A stretch of DNA of 64,000 nt from Betaproteobacteria bacterium. GTDB lineage: Bacteria; Pseudomonadota; Gammaproteobacteria; Burkholderiales; Rhodocyclaceae. The translations under genes and the position numbers were made by a program. The stretch is from contig JADIYD010000006.1 of the NCBI GenBank assembly GCA_016705475.1, positions 310,001 to 374,000 on the forward strand. Reading direction: 5' to 3'. Below, one piece after another: positions 49,240 to 59,521 of the stretch (its first letter is position 1; every line of letters begins with the position of its first letter). The notes below the pieces were generated by a model that was given only the letters and a program-made list of their open reading frames with translations, was not told the DNA's origin and did no database searches.

Positions 49240-51374
49240 AATTCATCAACTATGCGATGGCTGTAGCCTCGGCCTGCCTTGCTTTGTCTTCTCCTGCGCG
49301 AGCAGAAGCTCCGCCGGCAAATACAATTGAAGCAGTTAACGTTGCGCAGCAGGGAAGCGACGTTGCCCTCCGAATCGACCTGAAGGAGCCGTTGTCCTCA
49401 CTGCCTCCTGGTTTTAGCGTGGCCAACCCTGCAAAAATTGCACTGGATTTCCAGTCAACCGCAAATGGTCTGGGTAAGACAAGTCAGATATTCAATCAGG
49501 GCGATTTGCGCGGCATGAATGTTGTACAAGTTGGTGACCGTACGCGCGTGGTGCTGAACCTTGTGCGCAACATGAATTACAAGACCAGGCTCGACGGCAA
49601 ATCCCTTTATGTGACGCTCTCGCCGATAGAGCGCCTGACGGACACGGCTGCTCAACGAACCTCGCGTTTTGCCGAAGAAAGTCTGGTTGGTTCGAAGCAT
49701 GCAGTGAACGATGTAATCTTTCGTCGCGGCAAGGATGGGGAAGGACGGATCATTGTTGATCTGAGCGATACAGGTACTGGTATTGATATTCGGCAGCAGG
49801 GTGCCAACCTTGTCGTTGATTTCATGAAAACGACAGTTCCGGACCGCTTGCGCCGTAAGCTCGATGTGACGGATTTCGCGACTCCGGTCACCGCGGTAGA
49901 AACCCGATCAATAGGCGATAACGTACGAATGATTATTTCTCCCAAGGGACTTTGGGAGCACAACGCCTATCAGAGTGACAATCAGTTCATCGTCGAAGTG
50001 AAGCAGATTGTTGAAGATCCAAACAAGCTGGTGCAGGGGGCGAAGGTTGGATATCAGGGACCTAGGGTCAGCATAAATTATCAAAACGGTGACGTGCGCG
50101 CTTTATTGCGCTTGATGGCCGAAGAGCTGAATTTAAATGCGGTGATCAGTGAAACGGTCACCGGCACTACGACATTGGTGTTGAAGGATGTGCCTGCGGA
50201 TCAGGTGATCGATATCATCTTTCAGCAAAAAGGTCTTGATATGCGAAAGAAGGGCAATATCATCCTGATTGCCCCGCGTGACGAAATTGCTACCCGTGAA
50301 AAGCTGGATTTTGAGTCGAAGCAACAGATCAGCGAACTGGAGCCAATAAAACTCGAACAGTTTCAGTTGAATTATCAAAAGGCGACCGATGTGGCTAGAC
50401 TGTTGGCCGGCTTGCCACTGACCGGCGCAGGCGCCGCGCCAGCGGCGACACCGGGAACGAATGTCACATCGCAGCGAATTCTGAGCAAACGAGGAAGCGC
50501 GGTCGCTGATCCGCAATCGAATATCGTTTTCATTAACGACATACCAAGCAAGCTGGAAGAAATTCGTACGTTTATCCGATCAATCGATACTGCAGCAAGA
50601 CAGGTGATGATTGAGGCGCGAATTGTGGAAGCGCTTGACACTTTTAACCGAGCGTTGGGCGGGAAACTGAATTTTCTAAATGGCGGAACAAACGGTTTAG
50701 GGGGTGGCGTAAAACTCGGGGGTGGAACCTACTCAACCGCAGGGCAATCGAGCAATAATACAGTTGGTGTCAATTTGCCAGCGCCATCTACCGGTGGCAC
50801 GTTGGCATTTTCGCTATTTAACGCATCGCTCACACGTATCTTGAATGTTGAGCTCGCCGCACTGGAATCAGACGGTATCGGAAAGGTAATATCGAGCCCG
50901 AGAATAATCACAGCAAACAACGTCAAGGCGAAAATAGAAGATGGAACCGAAATTCCCTACGTTACGGCGAATGTGGCAGGTGGGATAGCCACCTATACTG
51001 TGGCTTTCAAACCGGCAAAACTTGTTCTCGAGGTAACACCGCAAATTACGCCGGAGGGGACGGTAAAGATGAACTTGATCGTAAAGAAAGAGGAGGCGGA
51101 CTATACCAAGGCAGTAACCATCAACGGCTTCCAGAATCCACCGATCAAGAGCTCGATTGTCGAAACGAATGTGGTTGTCGAAAATGGCGGAACCGTCGTG
51201 ATCGGCGGAGTATTTGTCACGGATAACCAAAATACGGTAGATAAGGTTCCCTTGCTGGGCGACATTCCATTCTTTGGCTGGTTGTTCAAGTACAAGAACG
51301 AAACTGCGACGCGTCGCGAATTGCTGGTATTCATAACGCCACGCGTAATTTCCGACAAAATGAGATTCGACTGA
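49236..51374 (+). CDS. pilQ: Type IV pilus secretin PilQ
   Basis: The 712-residue outer-membrane secretin has a signal peptide, one or two AMIN domains (about 30-130 and 150-245), the N0/STN-like domain (ISINYQNGDVRALLRLMAEELN region), N1, and the secretin core with VEARIVEALD, VISSPRIITANN and the lip motif VPLLGDIPFFGWLFK. It forms the outer-membrane gate. Base composition falls toward the A/T side over 50.7-51.1 kb. Confidence 0.96.
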   Translation: MKFINYAMAVASACLALSSPARAEAPPANTIEAVNVAQQGSDVALRIDLKEPLSSLPPGFSVANPAKIALDFQSTANGLGKTSQIFNQGDLRGMNVVQVGDRTRVVLNLVRNMNYKTRLDGKSLYVTLSPIERLTDTAAQRTSRFAEESLVGSKHAVNDVIFRRGKDGEGRIIVDLSDTGTGIDIRQQGANLVVDFMKTTVPDRLRRKLDVTDFATPVTAVETRSIGDNVRMIISPKGLWEHNAYQSDNQFIVEVKQIVEDPNKLVQGAKVGYQGPRVSINYQNGDVRALLRLMAEELNLNAVISETVTGTTTLVLKDVPADQVIDIIFQQKGLDMRKKGNIILIAPRDEIATREKLDFESKQQISELEPIKLEQFQLNYQKATDVARLLAGLPLTGAGAAPAATPGTNVTSQRILSKRGSAVADPQSNIVFINDIPSKLEEIRTFIRSIDTAARQVMIEARIVEALDTFNRALGGKLNFLNGGTNGLGGGVKLGGGTYSTAGQSSNNTVGVNLPAPSTGGTLAFSLFNASLTRILNVELAALESDGIGKVISSPRIITANNVKAKIEDGTEIPYVTANVAGGIATYTVAFKPAKLVLEVTPQITPEGTVKMNLIVKKEEADYTKAVTINGFQNPPIKSSIVETNVVVENGGTVVIGGVFVTDNQNTVDKVPLLGDIPFFGWLFKYKNETATRRELLVFITPRVISDKMRFD

Positions 51375-51456
51375 TTGCAGCTAGATCGAACTCGTGGGGT
51401 CGGCAATGCCGGCCCTATTTTTTTGTGCTTGCTGAGTAGTCGGCTAAAATCCGTAC

Positions 51457-51984
51457 GTGGAAAATCGTCCAAATATTTATCTCGTCGGGCTTATGGGCGC
51501 CGGCAAAACAACGGTTGGTCGCCAATTGGCGAGGCGCCTAGGTCGTCCATTTTTCGACTCCGACCATGAAATAGTTGAGCGTACTGGCGTACCTATCCCG
51601 ACGATCTTCGAAATAGAGGGTGAGGAGGGGTTTCGGCGTCGCGAGGTGCAAACCATTCACGAACTCGCGGAGAGTGCCAATATTGTGATGGCCACCGGTG
51701 GAGGCGTCGTCCTCAATCCGGAAAATCGCCGCCGCCTTCATGATACGGGCTGGGTTGTGTACCTGAATGTGCCACCTGTCTTGCTGTTTGAGCGTACGCG
51801 CCACGATCGAAACCGCCCGCTGTTGCATGTTGCAGACCCACTGGCGAAGCTGGAGGAGCTGCATGCGATACGAGACCCTTTGTATCGGGAGACAGCCCAT
51901 ATTGTCGTGGAAGGCGGTCATCTGGTTGCCTCTGGCATCGTCCAGCATCTCCTGAGGGAATTTAACCGTCAATGCAAAACATGA
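51457..51984 (+). CDS. aroK: Shikimate kinase
   Basis: AroK phosphorylates shikimate. The 175-residue protein has the P-loop GLMGAGKTTVGRQLA, the DSD motif in FFDSDHEI, and the GGG in ATGGGVVL. It starts at GTG 51457 and ends over the aroB start (ATGA). Confidence 0.95.
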   Translation: MENRPNIYLVGLMGAGKTTVGRQLARRLGRPFFDSDHEIVERTGVPIPTIFEIEGEEGFRRREVQTIHELAESANIVMATGGGVVLNPENRRRLHDTGWVVYLNVPPVLLFERTRHDRNRPLLHVADPLAKLEELHAIRDPLYRETAHIVVEGGHLVASGIVQHLLREFNRQCKT

Positions 51985-53066
51985 TTGAAACGCTAGGTGT
52001 TGCCTTGGGGGATCGTTCGTATCCCATCCATATCGGAACCGGTCTGCTAAAACGGCTTGACCTGATCCTTCCCCATATCAAACAAAAGAAGGTTGTTGTG
52101 GTGACAAACACGACTGTCGCGCCCTTGTATCTTGCAATGCTGCGGTCGACGCTTGAAAGCGGGGGTATTTCGGTATTGCCCGTTGTGCTGCCCGACGGCG
52201 AGCAATTCAAGACATGGGAAACGTTGAATCAGATCTTTGATGCCTTGCTTGGTTCGCGTTGCGAACGTGGAACGACGTTGATCTCCCTTGGTGGTGGGGT
52301 GATCGGAGACATGGGTGGCTTCGCCGCTGCCTGCTATCAGCGGGGGATGCCCTTCATTCAGGTGCCGACGACGCTGTTGTCGCAGGTCGACTCCTCTGTT
52401 GGTGGCAAGACCGCCATCAATCATCCGCTCGGCAAAAACATGATTGGCGCGTTCTATCAGCCGAAGCTGGTTCTGGCTGATATTTCGACACTGAATACGC
52501 TTCCAGAGCGCGAACTAAAGGCTGGTTTGGCAGAAGTGATCAAGTACGGCCTGATTCGAGACCCTGCGTTCTTCGCCTGGCTTGAAGAGCATCTCGAAAA
52601 ACTGCTGGCACGAGATGCTTCTGCGCTGACGTATGCAATTCACCGTTCCTGCGCCAACAAGTCCGAAGTCGTCGCGGCGGATGAGCGGGAGACAGGGGAG
52701 CGTGCACTGCTCAATCTGGGACATACCTTTGGGCATGCCATAGAAACAGGCATGGGATATGGCGAATGGCTGCATGGCGAAGCCGTTGCTGCCGGCACGC
52801 TAATTGCTGCAGAGTTATCGCATCGCATGGGATGGCTGGATCAAAATGCGCTGGAAAGGATCGAGCGCATATTTGTTCGGGCTGGATTGCCGGTATTCGG
52901 CCCCAGGCTTGGTGCGGCCAGATATCTCGAATTGATGAGCCATGACAAGAAGGTGCAGGACGGAAAGCTGCGTTTGGTGCTCCTTAAGGATATCGGCAAG
53001 GCAGTCGTTTCCGATCAGGCTAGCGATGCGCAGATCGGTGCCGCTATTGAGGCCAGATGCACCTGA
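51981..53066 (+). CDS. aroB: 3-dehydroquinate synthase
   Basis: AroB makes dehydroquinate from DAHP with NAD. ATG 51981 (MIETLGVALGDRSYPIHIG) is favoured because it overlaps the aroK stop; ATG 51972 adds three residues. The protein has LPDGEQFKTWE, GGGVIGDMGGFAA, and the zinc ligands in EVIKYG, GHTFGHAIE and HGEAVA. About 361 residues, the normal length. Confidence 0.95.
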   Translation: MIETLGVALGDRSYPIHIGTGLLKRLDLILPHIKQKKVVVVTNTTVAPLYLAMLRSTLESGGISVLPVVLPDGEQFKTWETLNQIFDALLGSRCERGTTLISLGGGVIGDMGGFAAACYQRGMPFIQVPTTLLSQVDSSVGGKTAINHPLGKNMIGAFYQPKLVLADISTLNTLPERELKAGLAEVIKYGLIRDPAFFAWLEEHLEKLLARDASALTYAIHRSCANKSEVVAADERETGERALLNLGHTFGHAIETGMGYGEWLHGEAVAAGTLIAAELSHRMGWLDQNALERIERIFVRAGLPVFGPRLGAARYLELMSHDKKVQDGKLRLVLLKDIGKAVVSDQASDAQIGAAIEARCT

Positions 53067-53115
53067 AAAGGGAATTGTTTTCCCATGATGTGCCTGGTTG
53101 GTGCGTTGCAGCATC

Positions 53116-53144
53116 TTGAATTGACAGGGGTTTGCCAGTATATT
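53116..53144 (+). promoter_or_regulatory. Candidate promoter of gltBD
   Basis: TTGAAT (53116-53121) and TATATT (53139-53144) lie 17 bp apart, about 100 bp before gltB. Confidence 0.6.
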
Positions 53145-53253
53145 CGATGGTTGCCTCTAATTTTCCTACAGGCCGACGCTGAAATTATGATGCTCGGCTT
53201 TTTTCAACATTGACCCATGATGGCGGGTCAAGTTACTTGAAGGAATGCGTGTG

Positions 53254-56200
53254 ATGGAACCGGGAGTACCTGAGCGGCAGGGTCTGTACGACCCCGCCAA
53301 CGAGCACGATGCTTGCGGCGTGGGCTTCGTGGCCCATGTCAAAGGCCATAAAAATCATGGCATCGTCGAGCAGGGTTTATTGATCCTGAAGAATATCGAT
53401 CACCGTGGTGCCGTGGGTGCCGACCCCTTGCAGGGGGATGGCGCGGGCATTCTGATCCAGATTCCGGACCAGTTTTATCGCGAAGAGATGGCTCGCCAGG
53501 GCGTGGAGTTGCCGCCAGCTGGTGAATATGGCGTCGGCATGGTTTTCCTGCCTCAGGAGGCTGCTTCCCGCCACGCCTGCGTGGAAGAGATCGAGCGTTC
53601 CGTCGTTGCCGAAGGGCAGGTTCTGCTTGGCTGGCGCGACGTGCCGGTCAATCGCGACATGCCCATGTCGCCGACCGTGCGTGCCAAGGAGCCGGTGATC
53701 CGCCAGGTGTTCGTCGGCCGTGGTCCGGATGTCTTCGTGACAGACGCCCTCGAGCGCAAGTTGTACATTATCCGTCGCCGTGCGGCCAACGCGATCAAGT
53801 CGCTGAAGCTGAAATTCGGTCAGGAATTCTACGTGCCGTCTTTCTCGGCGCGCACGGTTAACTACAAAGGTTTGTTGCTGGCTGATCAGGTTGGTGTGTA
53901 CTACCTCGATCTGCAGGACAAGCGCACCGTTTCGGCGCTCGCGCTGGTCCACCAGCGCTTCTCGACCAATACCTTCCCAACCTGGGATCTGGCCCACCCG
54001 TTCCGCTATATTGCCCACAACGGCGAAATCAATACGGTGCGCGGCAACGTCAACTGGTTCAAGGCTCGCGAACAGGCGATTTCTTCGCCGATCCTTGGCG
54101 ACGACCTGAAGAAGGTCTGGCCGCTGCACTACCCCGGTCAGTCCGACTCCGCCTCATTTGACAACGCGCTCGAACTTCTCGTCATGGGCGGTGGCTATTC
54201 CTTGGCGCAGGCAGTCATGCTGATGATCCCGGAAGCCTGGGAAAAGCATACCCAGATGGACGAAAACCGTCGCGCCTTCTACGAATACCACGCAGCGATG
54301 ATGGAGCCATGGGATGGCCCAGCCGCTGTGGCTTTTACCGATGGCCGCCAGATTGGTGCAACCCTTGACCGAAACGGTCTGCGTCCGGCTCGCTATCTGG
54401 TTACCGATGACGATCTCGTTGTGATGGCTTCCGAATCCGGCGTGCTGCCAATTCCGGAGAAGAAGATCGTCAAGAAGTGGCGTCTGCAGCCGGGCAAGAT
54501 GTTCCTGATCGATATGGAGCAGGGGCGCATCATTGATGACCAGGAGCTGAAAAACTCGCTGGCCAATGCCAAGCCGTATCGCGAGTGGATCGACAAGATC
54601 CGTATCAAGCTAGACGAAGTGCCGGCCCCGAACGAAAAATGTTCGGCTCCCGCCGCTTCGCTGCTCGATCGCCAGCAGGCTTTCGGCTACACCCAGGAAG
54701 ACGTCAAGATCATTCTGGAGCCCATGGTCCAGAATGGTGAGGAAGCGACCGGCTCGATGGGCACCGACTCCGCTCTTCCGGTGCTGTCGGCTAAGAACAA
54801 GACGCTCTACACCTATTTCAAGCAACTGTTCGCCCAGGTGACCAACCCGCCGATCGACCCGATCCGCGAAGAATTGGTCATGTCGCTCGTCTCCTTCATC
54901 GGGCCGAAGCCGAACCTGCTCAACACCAACGACATCAACCCGCCTATCCGTCTCGAAGTGTCGCAACCCGTGCTCTCCTTTGATGACATGGAAAAGCTGC
55001 GCAACATCGAGAAATACACCTCGAACAAGTTCCAGTCGTTCGAGCTGGATATTTGCTATCCGGTTGCTTGGGGCAAGGATGGTATTGAAGCTCGCCTCGC
55101 GTCGCTGGCAGCGGATGCCGAAGATGCTGTGCGCTCCGGTGCCAACATCCTGATTGTCTCCGACCGCAAGGTCGATGCCGAGCACGTTGCCATTCCGGCG
55201 CTGCTCGCCACGTCGGCCATCCACCAGCACTTGGTTAAGAAGGGGCTGCGCACCAGCGCCGGTCTCGTCGTCGAGACCGGTTCGGCTCGCGAAACGCATC
55301 ACTTCGCACTGCTTGGCGGCTACGGTGCCGAGGCGGTTCATCCGTACGTCGCCCTCGAAACCATCGCTGGCTTCGCCAAAGGCGATGCCGAGAAGGCCGA
55401 GAAGTACACCAAAAACTACGTCAAGGCTATCGGCAAGGGGCTTATGAAGGTCATGTCCAAAATGGGCATCTCGACCTACATGTCCTACACTGGTGCCCAG
55501 ATCTTCGAAGCCATCGGTCTGCAGAAGGATTTCATCGAGAAATACTTTACCGGCACGCCGTCCAATGTTGAAGGGATAGGTGTTTTCGAGGTTGCCGAGG
55601 AAGCCATTCGTCTGCACGACGAAGCCTTCTCGGGCGATCCAGTGCTGGCCAACATGCTCGATGCCGGTGGCGAATACGCCTACCGTATTCGCGGCGAAGA
55701 GCACATGTGGACGCCGGATTCGATAGCCAAGCTGCAGCACTCGACTCGCTCGGGCAAGTACGAGACTTACAAGGAATACGCCAAGCTGATCAACGATCAG
55801 ACCAAGCGTCACCTGACCCTGCGCGGCTTGTTCGAATTCAAGCCGACCGGCACAGCCGTTCCGCTTGAAGAAGTTGAATCAGCCAAGGAAATCGTCAAGC
55901 GTTTCGCCACGGGCGCCATGTCGCTTGGTTCCATTTCGACCGAAGCGCACACGACGCTGGCCATCGCCATGAACCGCATTGGCGGCAAGTCGAATACCGG
56001 TGAAGGTGGTGAGGACGCCAAGCGTTTCGTGCCGCTCAAGGCGGGCCAGACCTTGTCGGAAGTGGTCGGTGCTTCGCGTATCGAACGCGATTACACCTTC
56101 AAGGAAGGCGACTCGCTGCGCTCTGCCATCAAGCAGGTTGCTTCCGGTCGCTTTGGCGTGACCACCGAGTATCTGGTCAATGCCGACCAGATCCAGATCA

Positions 56201-57888
56201 AGATGGCGCAAGGCGCCAAGCCTGGAGAAGGTGGCCAGTTGCCGGGTCACAAGGTCTCCGAGTACATCGGCTTCCTGCGTCACTCGGTGCCGGGTGTCGG
56301 CCTGATTTCGCCGCCGCCGCACCACGACATTTACTCCATCGAAGACTTGGCTCAGCTTATTCACGACCTGAAGAATGCCAACTCCAAGGCTTCCATCTCG
56401 GTCAAGCTGGTTTCCGAGGTTGGTGTCGGTACGGTTGCCGCCGGTGTTGCCAAGGCCAAGGCCGATCACGTCGTGATCGCCGGTTTTGACGGTGGTACGG
56501 GTGCTTCGCCGCAGTCCTCGATCAAGCATGCCGGCACGCCATGGGAACTTGGTTTGTCCGAAACCCAGCAAACGCTGGTGCTGAATCGCCTGCGTTCGCG
56601 TATTCGCCTCCAGGTCGATGGCCAGATGAAGACCGGTCGCGACGTCGTCGTTGGTGCCTTGCTTGGTGCTGACGAGTTCGGCTTTGCTACCGCGCCGCTG
56701 GTCGTCGAAGGTTGCATCATGATGCGCAAGTGTCACCTGAATACCTGTCCGGTCGGTGTTGCCACGCAGGATCCGGTGTTGCGCAAGCGCTTCTCCGGTC
56801 AACCCGAGCATGTCGTCAATTTCTTCTTCTTCGTCGCCGAAGAGGTTCGCGAAATCATGGCCCAGCTCGGTATCCGCAAGTTCGACGATCTGGTTGGCCG
56901 TGCCGACCTGCTCGATATGCGTCCCGGCATTGATCACTGGAAGGCCAAGGGTCTGGATTTCTCCAGAATCTTCTTCCAGCCGAACGTGCCGGCCGATGTG
57001 CCGCGCCTGCATACCGAAAGCCAGGATCACGGCCTTGAAAAAGCGCTCGACCACAAGCTCATTGCACAGGCCAAGCCGGCACTCGAGAAGGGCCAGAAGG
57101 TTCAGATCGAAAGCTCGATCATCAACGTTAACCGTACCTGCGGCACCATGCTCTCGGGTGAGGTTGCCCGTCGCTACGGTCATGCCGGCTTGCCGGACGA
57201 CACCATCCACATCAAGCTGAACGGTACTGCCGGTCAGGCCTTCGGTGCCTTCCTGGCCAAGGGTGTGACGCTGGAACTGACTGGCGAAGGCAACGACTAC
57301 GTTGGCAAGGGCCTGTCAGGTGGTCGCCTCATCATCAAACCGCATGCGGACTTCCGTGGCGATACACAGCAGAACATCATCTGCGGCAATACCGTCATGT
57401 ACGGTGCGACAGAAGGCGAAGCCTTCCTCGCCGGTGTTGGCGGCGAGCGCTTCTGCGTTCGTAACTCCGGTGGTACGGCCGTGGTCGAGGGTGTTGGCGA
57501 TCATGGTTGTGAATACATGACCGGCGGCACGGTGGTGGTGCTGGGCATGACAGGACGCAATTTCGCGGCTGGCATGTCGGGTGGTATCGCCTATGTGCTG
57601 GACGAGGACGGCAGCTTCAAGCATCGCTGCAATCTCGCTCAGGTTGCGCTCGAGAAGGTCCTGCCGGCATCGCGTCATGCCGCTGGCGAGCCTCTGCACC
57701 TCGGGCAGGCTGACGAGACGCAGCTCAAGGAGCTGATCACCCGTCACGCCGAATATACCGGCAGCCAGACCGCCAAGACTATTCTGGGTAACTGGGATGT
57801 CTACCGCGAGAAGTTCGTCAAAATTTATCCGCACGAGTACAAGCGCGCCCTCACCGAGATGGCTGCTGCACAGAAGGAGGCCGCATAA
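53254..57888 (+). CDS. gltB: Glutamate synthase, large subunit
   Basis: GOGAT alpha transfers the amide of glutamine to 2-oxoglutarate. ATG 53254 is chosen because AAGGA lies 10 bp before it; an in-frame ATG at 53245 is too close. The Ntn amidotransferase nucleophile Cys is in HDACGVGFVAH, although a leader peptide precedes it. The FMN-binding synthase domain follows (about 800-1250), with the 3Fe-4S cluster in CIMMRKCHLNTCPVG, then the GXGXG beta-helix C-terminal domain. About 1544 residues, normal. Confidence 0.96.
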   Translation: MEPGVPERQGLYDPANEHDACGVGFVAHVKGHKNHGIVEQGLLILKNIDHRGAVGADPLQGDGAGILIQIPDQFYREEMARQGVELPPAGEYGVGMVFLPQEAASRHACVEEIERSVVAEGQVLLGWRDVPVNRDMPMSPTVRAKEPVIRQVFVGRGPDVFVTDALERKLYIIRRRAANAIKSLKLKFGQEFYVPSFSARTVNYKGLLLADQVGVYYLDLQDKRTVSALALVHQRFSTNTFPTWDLAHPFRYIAHNGEINTVRGNVNWFKAREQAISSPILGDDLKKVWPLHYPGQSDSASFDNALELLVMGGGYSLAQAVMLMIPEAWEKHTQMDENRRAFYEYHAAMMEPWDGPAAVAFTDGRQIGATLDRNGLRPARYLVTDDDLVVMASESGVLPIPEKKIVKKWRLQPGKMFLIDMEQGRIIDDQELKNSLANAKPYREWIDKIRIKLDEVPAPNEKCSAPAASLLDRQQAFGYTQEDVKIILEPMVQNGEEATGSMGTDSALPVLSAKNKTLYTYFKQLFAQVTNPPIDPIREELVMSLVSFIGPKPNLLNTNDINPPIRLEVSQPVLSFDDMEKLRNIEKYTSNKFQSFELDICYPVAWGKDGIEARLASLAADAEDAVRSGANILIVSDRKVDAEHVAIPALLATSAIHQHLVKKGLRTSAGLVVETGSARETHHFALLGGYGAEAVHPYVALETIAGFAKGDAEKAEKYTKNYVKAIGKGLMKVMSKMGISTYMSYTGAQIFEAIGLQKDFIEKYFTGTPSNVEGIGVFEVAEEAIRLHDEAFSGDPVLANMLDAGGEYAYRIRGEEHMWTPDSIAKLQHSTRSGKYETYKEYAKLINDQTKRHLTLRGLFEFKPTGTAVPLEEVESAKEIVKRFATGAMSLGSISTEAHTTLAIAMNRIGGKSNTGEGGEDAKRFVPLKAGQTLSEVVGASRIERDYTFKEGDSLRSAIKQVASGRFGVTTEYLVNADQIQIKMAQGAKPGEGGQLPGHKVSEYIGFLRHSVPGVGLISPPPHHDIYSIEDLAQLIHDLKNANSKASISVKLVSEVGVGTVAAGVAKAKADHVVIAGFDGGTGASPQSSIKHAGTPWELGLSETQQTLVLNRLRSRIRLQVDGQMKTGRDVVVGALLGADEFGFATAPLVVEGCIMMRKCHLNTCPVGVATQDPVLRKRFSGQPEHVVNFFFFVAEEVREIMAQLGIRKFDDLVGRADLLDMRPGIDHWKAKGLDFSRIFFQPNVPADVPRLHTESQDHGLEKALDHKLIAQAKPALEKGQKVQIESSIINVNRTCGTMLSGEVARRYGHAGLPDDTIHIKLNGTAGQAFGAFLAKGVTLELTGEGNDYVGKGLSGGRLIIKPHADFRGDTQQNIICGNTVMYGATEGEAFLAGVGGERFCVRNSGGTAVVEGVGDHGCEYMTGGTVVVLGMTGRNFAAGMSGGIAYVLDEDGSFKHRCNLAQVALEKVLPASRHAAGEPLHLGQADETQLKELITRHAEYTGSQTAKTILGNWDVYREKFVKIYPHEYKRALTEMAAAQKEAA

Positions 57889-59354
57889 TGGGCAAGCCGA
57901 CTGGCTTTATGGAGTTCGAGCGTGTCTCCGAGTCTTACGACCCGGTTGAGCATCGCCTCAAGCACTACAAGGAATTCGTTCATACCCTGAACGACGATGA
58001 GGCCAAGGTCCAGGGCGCGCGTTGCATGGACTGCGGCATTCCGTTCTGCAATAACGGCTGCCCGGTGAACAACATCATTCCGGACTGGAATGATCTGGTT
58101 TACCGCGGTAACTGGAAGCAGGCCCTGGAAGTGCTGCATTCGACCAACAACTTCCCGGATTTCACCGGCCGTATCTGCCCGGCGCCCTGCGAAGCCGCCT
58201 GTACGCTCGGTATCAATGCCGAGCCGGTCGGCATCAAGTCGATCGAGCACGCGATCATCGACAAGGGCTGGGAAATGGGCTGGGTTGTGCCGCAGCCGCC
58301 GAAATCGAAGACCGGCAAGAAGGTCGCCATCGTTGGTTCCGGCCCGGCAGGTCTGGCTGCCGCCCAGCAACTGGCGCGCGTTGGCCACGATGTGACCGTG
58401 TTCGAAAAGAGTGATCGTCTCGGTGGTCTGCTCGCCTACGGCATTCCCGACTTCAAGATGGAAAAGACCCTGGTCGACCGTCGTGTTGCCCAGATGGAAG
58501 CTGAAGGCGTCGTCTTCAAGACAAAGGTTGTGGTCGGTGACAAGAATGTGCCGGCCGGCATCAACAACGATGCGACCACGGTTGTTTCCGCCGATCAGTT
58601 GAAGTCCGATTTTGACGCGGTCATCCTCGCAGCCGGCTCCGAAGTGCCGCGTGAATTGCCTGTGCCGGGTCGTGAACTCAAGGGTATCTACGCTGCGCTC
58701 GAATTCCTGATTCCGCAGAACAAGGAAGTCCAGCAAGGCAAGGCCAACCCGATCAACGTCAAGGGCAAGCACGTCATCGTCATCGGTGGCGGCGATACCG
58801 GCTCTGACTGCGTCGGCACCTCGAATCGTCATGGTGCTGCCTCGGTGACCCAGTTCGAACTGATGCCGATGCCGCCGGAAGAAGAAAACAAGGACCTGAC
58901 CTGGCCGTACTGGCCGTACAAGCTGCGCACTTCTTCTTCGCACGACGAAGGTTGTGCCCGCGATTTCGCCGTTGCCACCAAGGGCTTCGTCGATGATGGG
59001 AAGGGCAACGTCAAGGCGCTCAAGGCTGTTCGTCTGGACTGGAAGGACGGCAAGATGAGCGAAGTGGCCGGTTCAGAATTCGAACTGCCCTGCGACAGCG
59101 CCTTCCTGGCCATGGGCTTCACCAACCCGGTCGGCGGCTTGCTGGAAGCCTTCGGCGTTGAGAAGGATGCGCGCCAGAACGCCAAGGCAACGACCGATGG
59201 CGACGGTTGCTACAAGACCAATGTCGACAAGGTTTACGCTGCCGGTGACGTCCGTCGTGGCCAGTCTCTGGTGGTCTGGGCGATCCGCGAAGGCCGTCAG
59301 GCTGCTCGTGAAGTCGATACCTTCCTGATGGGGAAGTCGTCGCTGCCACGCTGA
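57888..59354 (+). CDS. gltD: Glutamate synthase, small subunit
   Basis: The 488-residue NADPH-dependent flavoprotein has two 4Fe-4S cysteine groups near the N-terminus (CMDCGIPFCNNGCPVNN, CPAPCEAAC), FAD site GSGPAGLAAAQ and NADPH site GGGDTGSDCVGT. It feeds electrons to GltB. ATG shares its first base with the gltB stop (TAATG). Confidence 0.96.
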   Translation: MGKPTGFMEFERVSESYDPVEHRLKHYKEFVHTLNDDEAKVQGARCMDCGIPFCNNGCPVNNIIPDWNDLVYRGNWKQALEVLHSTNNFPDFTGRICPAPCEAACTLGINAEPVGIKSIEHAIIDKGWEMGWVVPQPPKSKTGKKVAIVGSGPAGLAAAQQLARVGHDVTVFEKSDRLGGLLAYGIPDFKMEKTLVDRRVAQMEAEGVVFKTKVVVGDKNVPAGINNDATTVVSADQLKSDFDAVILAAGSEVPRELPVPGRELKGIYAALEFLIPQNKEVQQGKANPINVKGKHVIVIGGGDTGSDCVGTSNRHGAASVTQFELMPMPPEEENKDLTWPYWPYKLRTSSSHDEGCARDFAVATKGFVDDGKGNVKALKAVRLDWKDGKMSEVAGSEFELPCDSAFLAMGFTNPVGGLLEAFGVEKDARQNAKATTDGDGCYKTNVDKVYAAGDVRRGQSLVVWAIREGRQAAREVDTFLMGKSSLPR

Positions 59355-59368
59355 GTCGATGATTCTCC

Positions 59369-59406
59369 AAAAAGCCCCGCCGCCTGAAAAGCCGGCGGGG
59401 CTTTTC
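59369..59406 (+). terminator. Terminator after gltD
   Basis: AAAGCCCCGCCG / CCGGCGGGGCTTTT stem (one mismatch near the loop) with T run. A dispersed repeat copy follows. Confidence 0.88.
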
Positions 59407-59414
59407 AATTCTGG

Positions 59415-59438
59415 CTGTTTTTTCCGGTTGACCGCAGG
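59415..59438 (+). repeat. Dispersed CCGGTTGACCG repeat, copy h
   Basis: ctgttttttccggttgaccg, then cagg, follows the gltD terminator in the same relative place as copy a follows the mscS terminator. Confidence 0.7.
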
Positions 59439-59521
59439 AACCCGGCGTCGATTATTTTTTGCCGGCTGGCGAAACATTGTTCTTGCCGTGTAAAAATGCC
59501 TCCTGACAATCGGGGGGAAAC

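Noticed and set aside
54610..57210. Long minus-strand frames (400 and 443 codons) inside gltB
   Set aside because: Mirror frames of a strongly conserved gene; composition is typical of antisense shadows.
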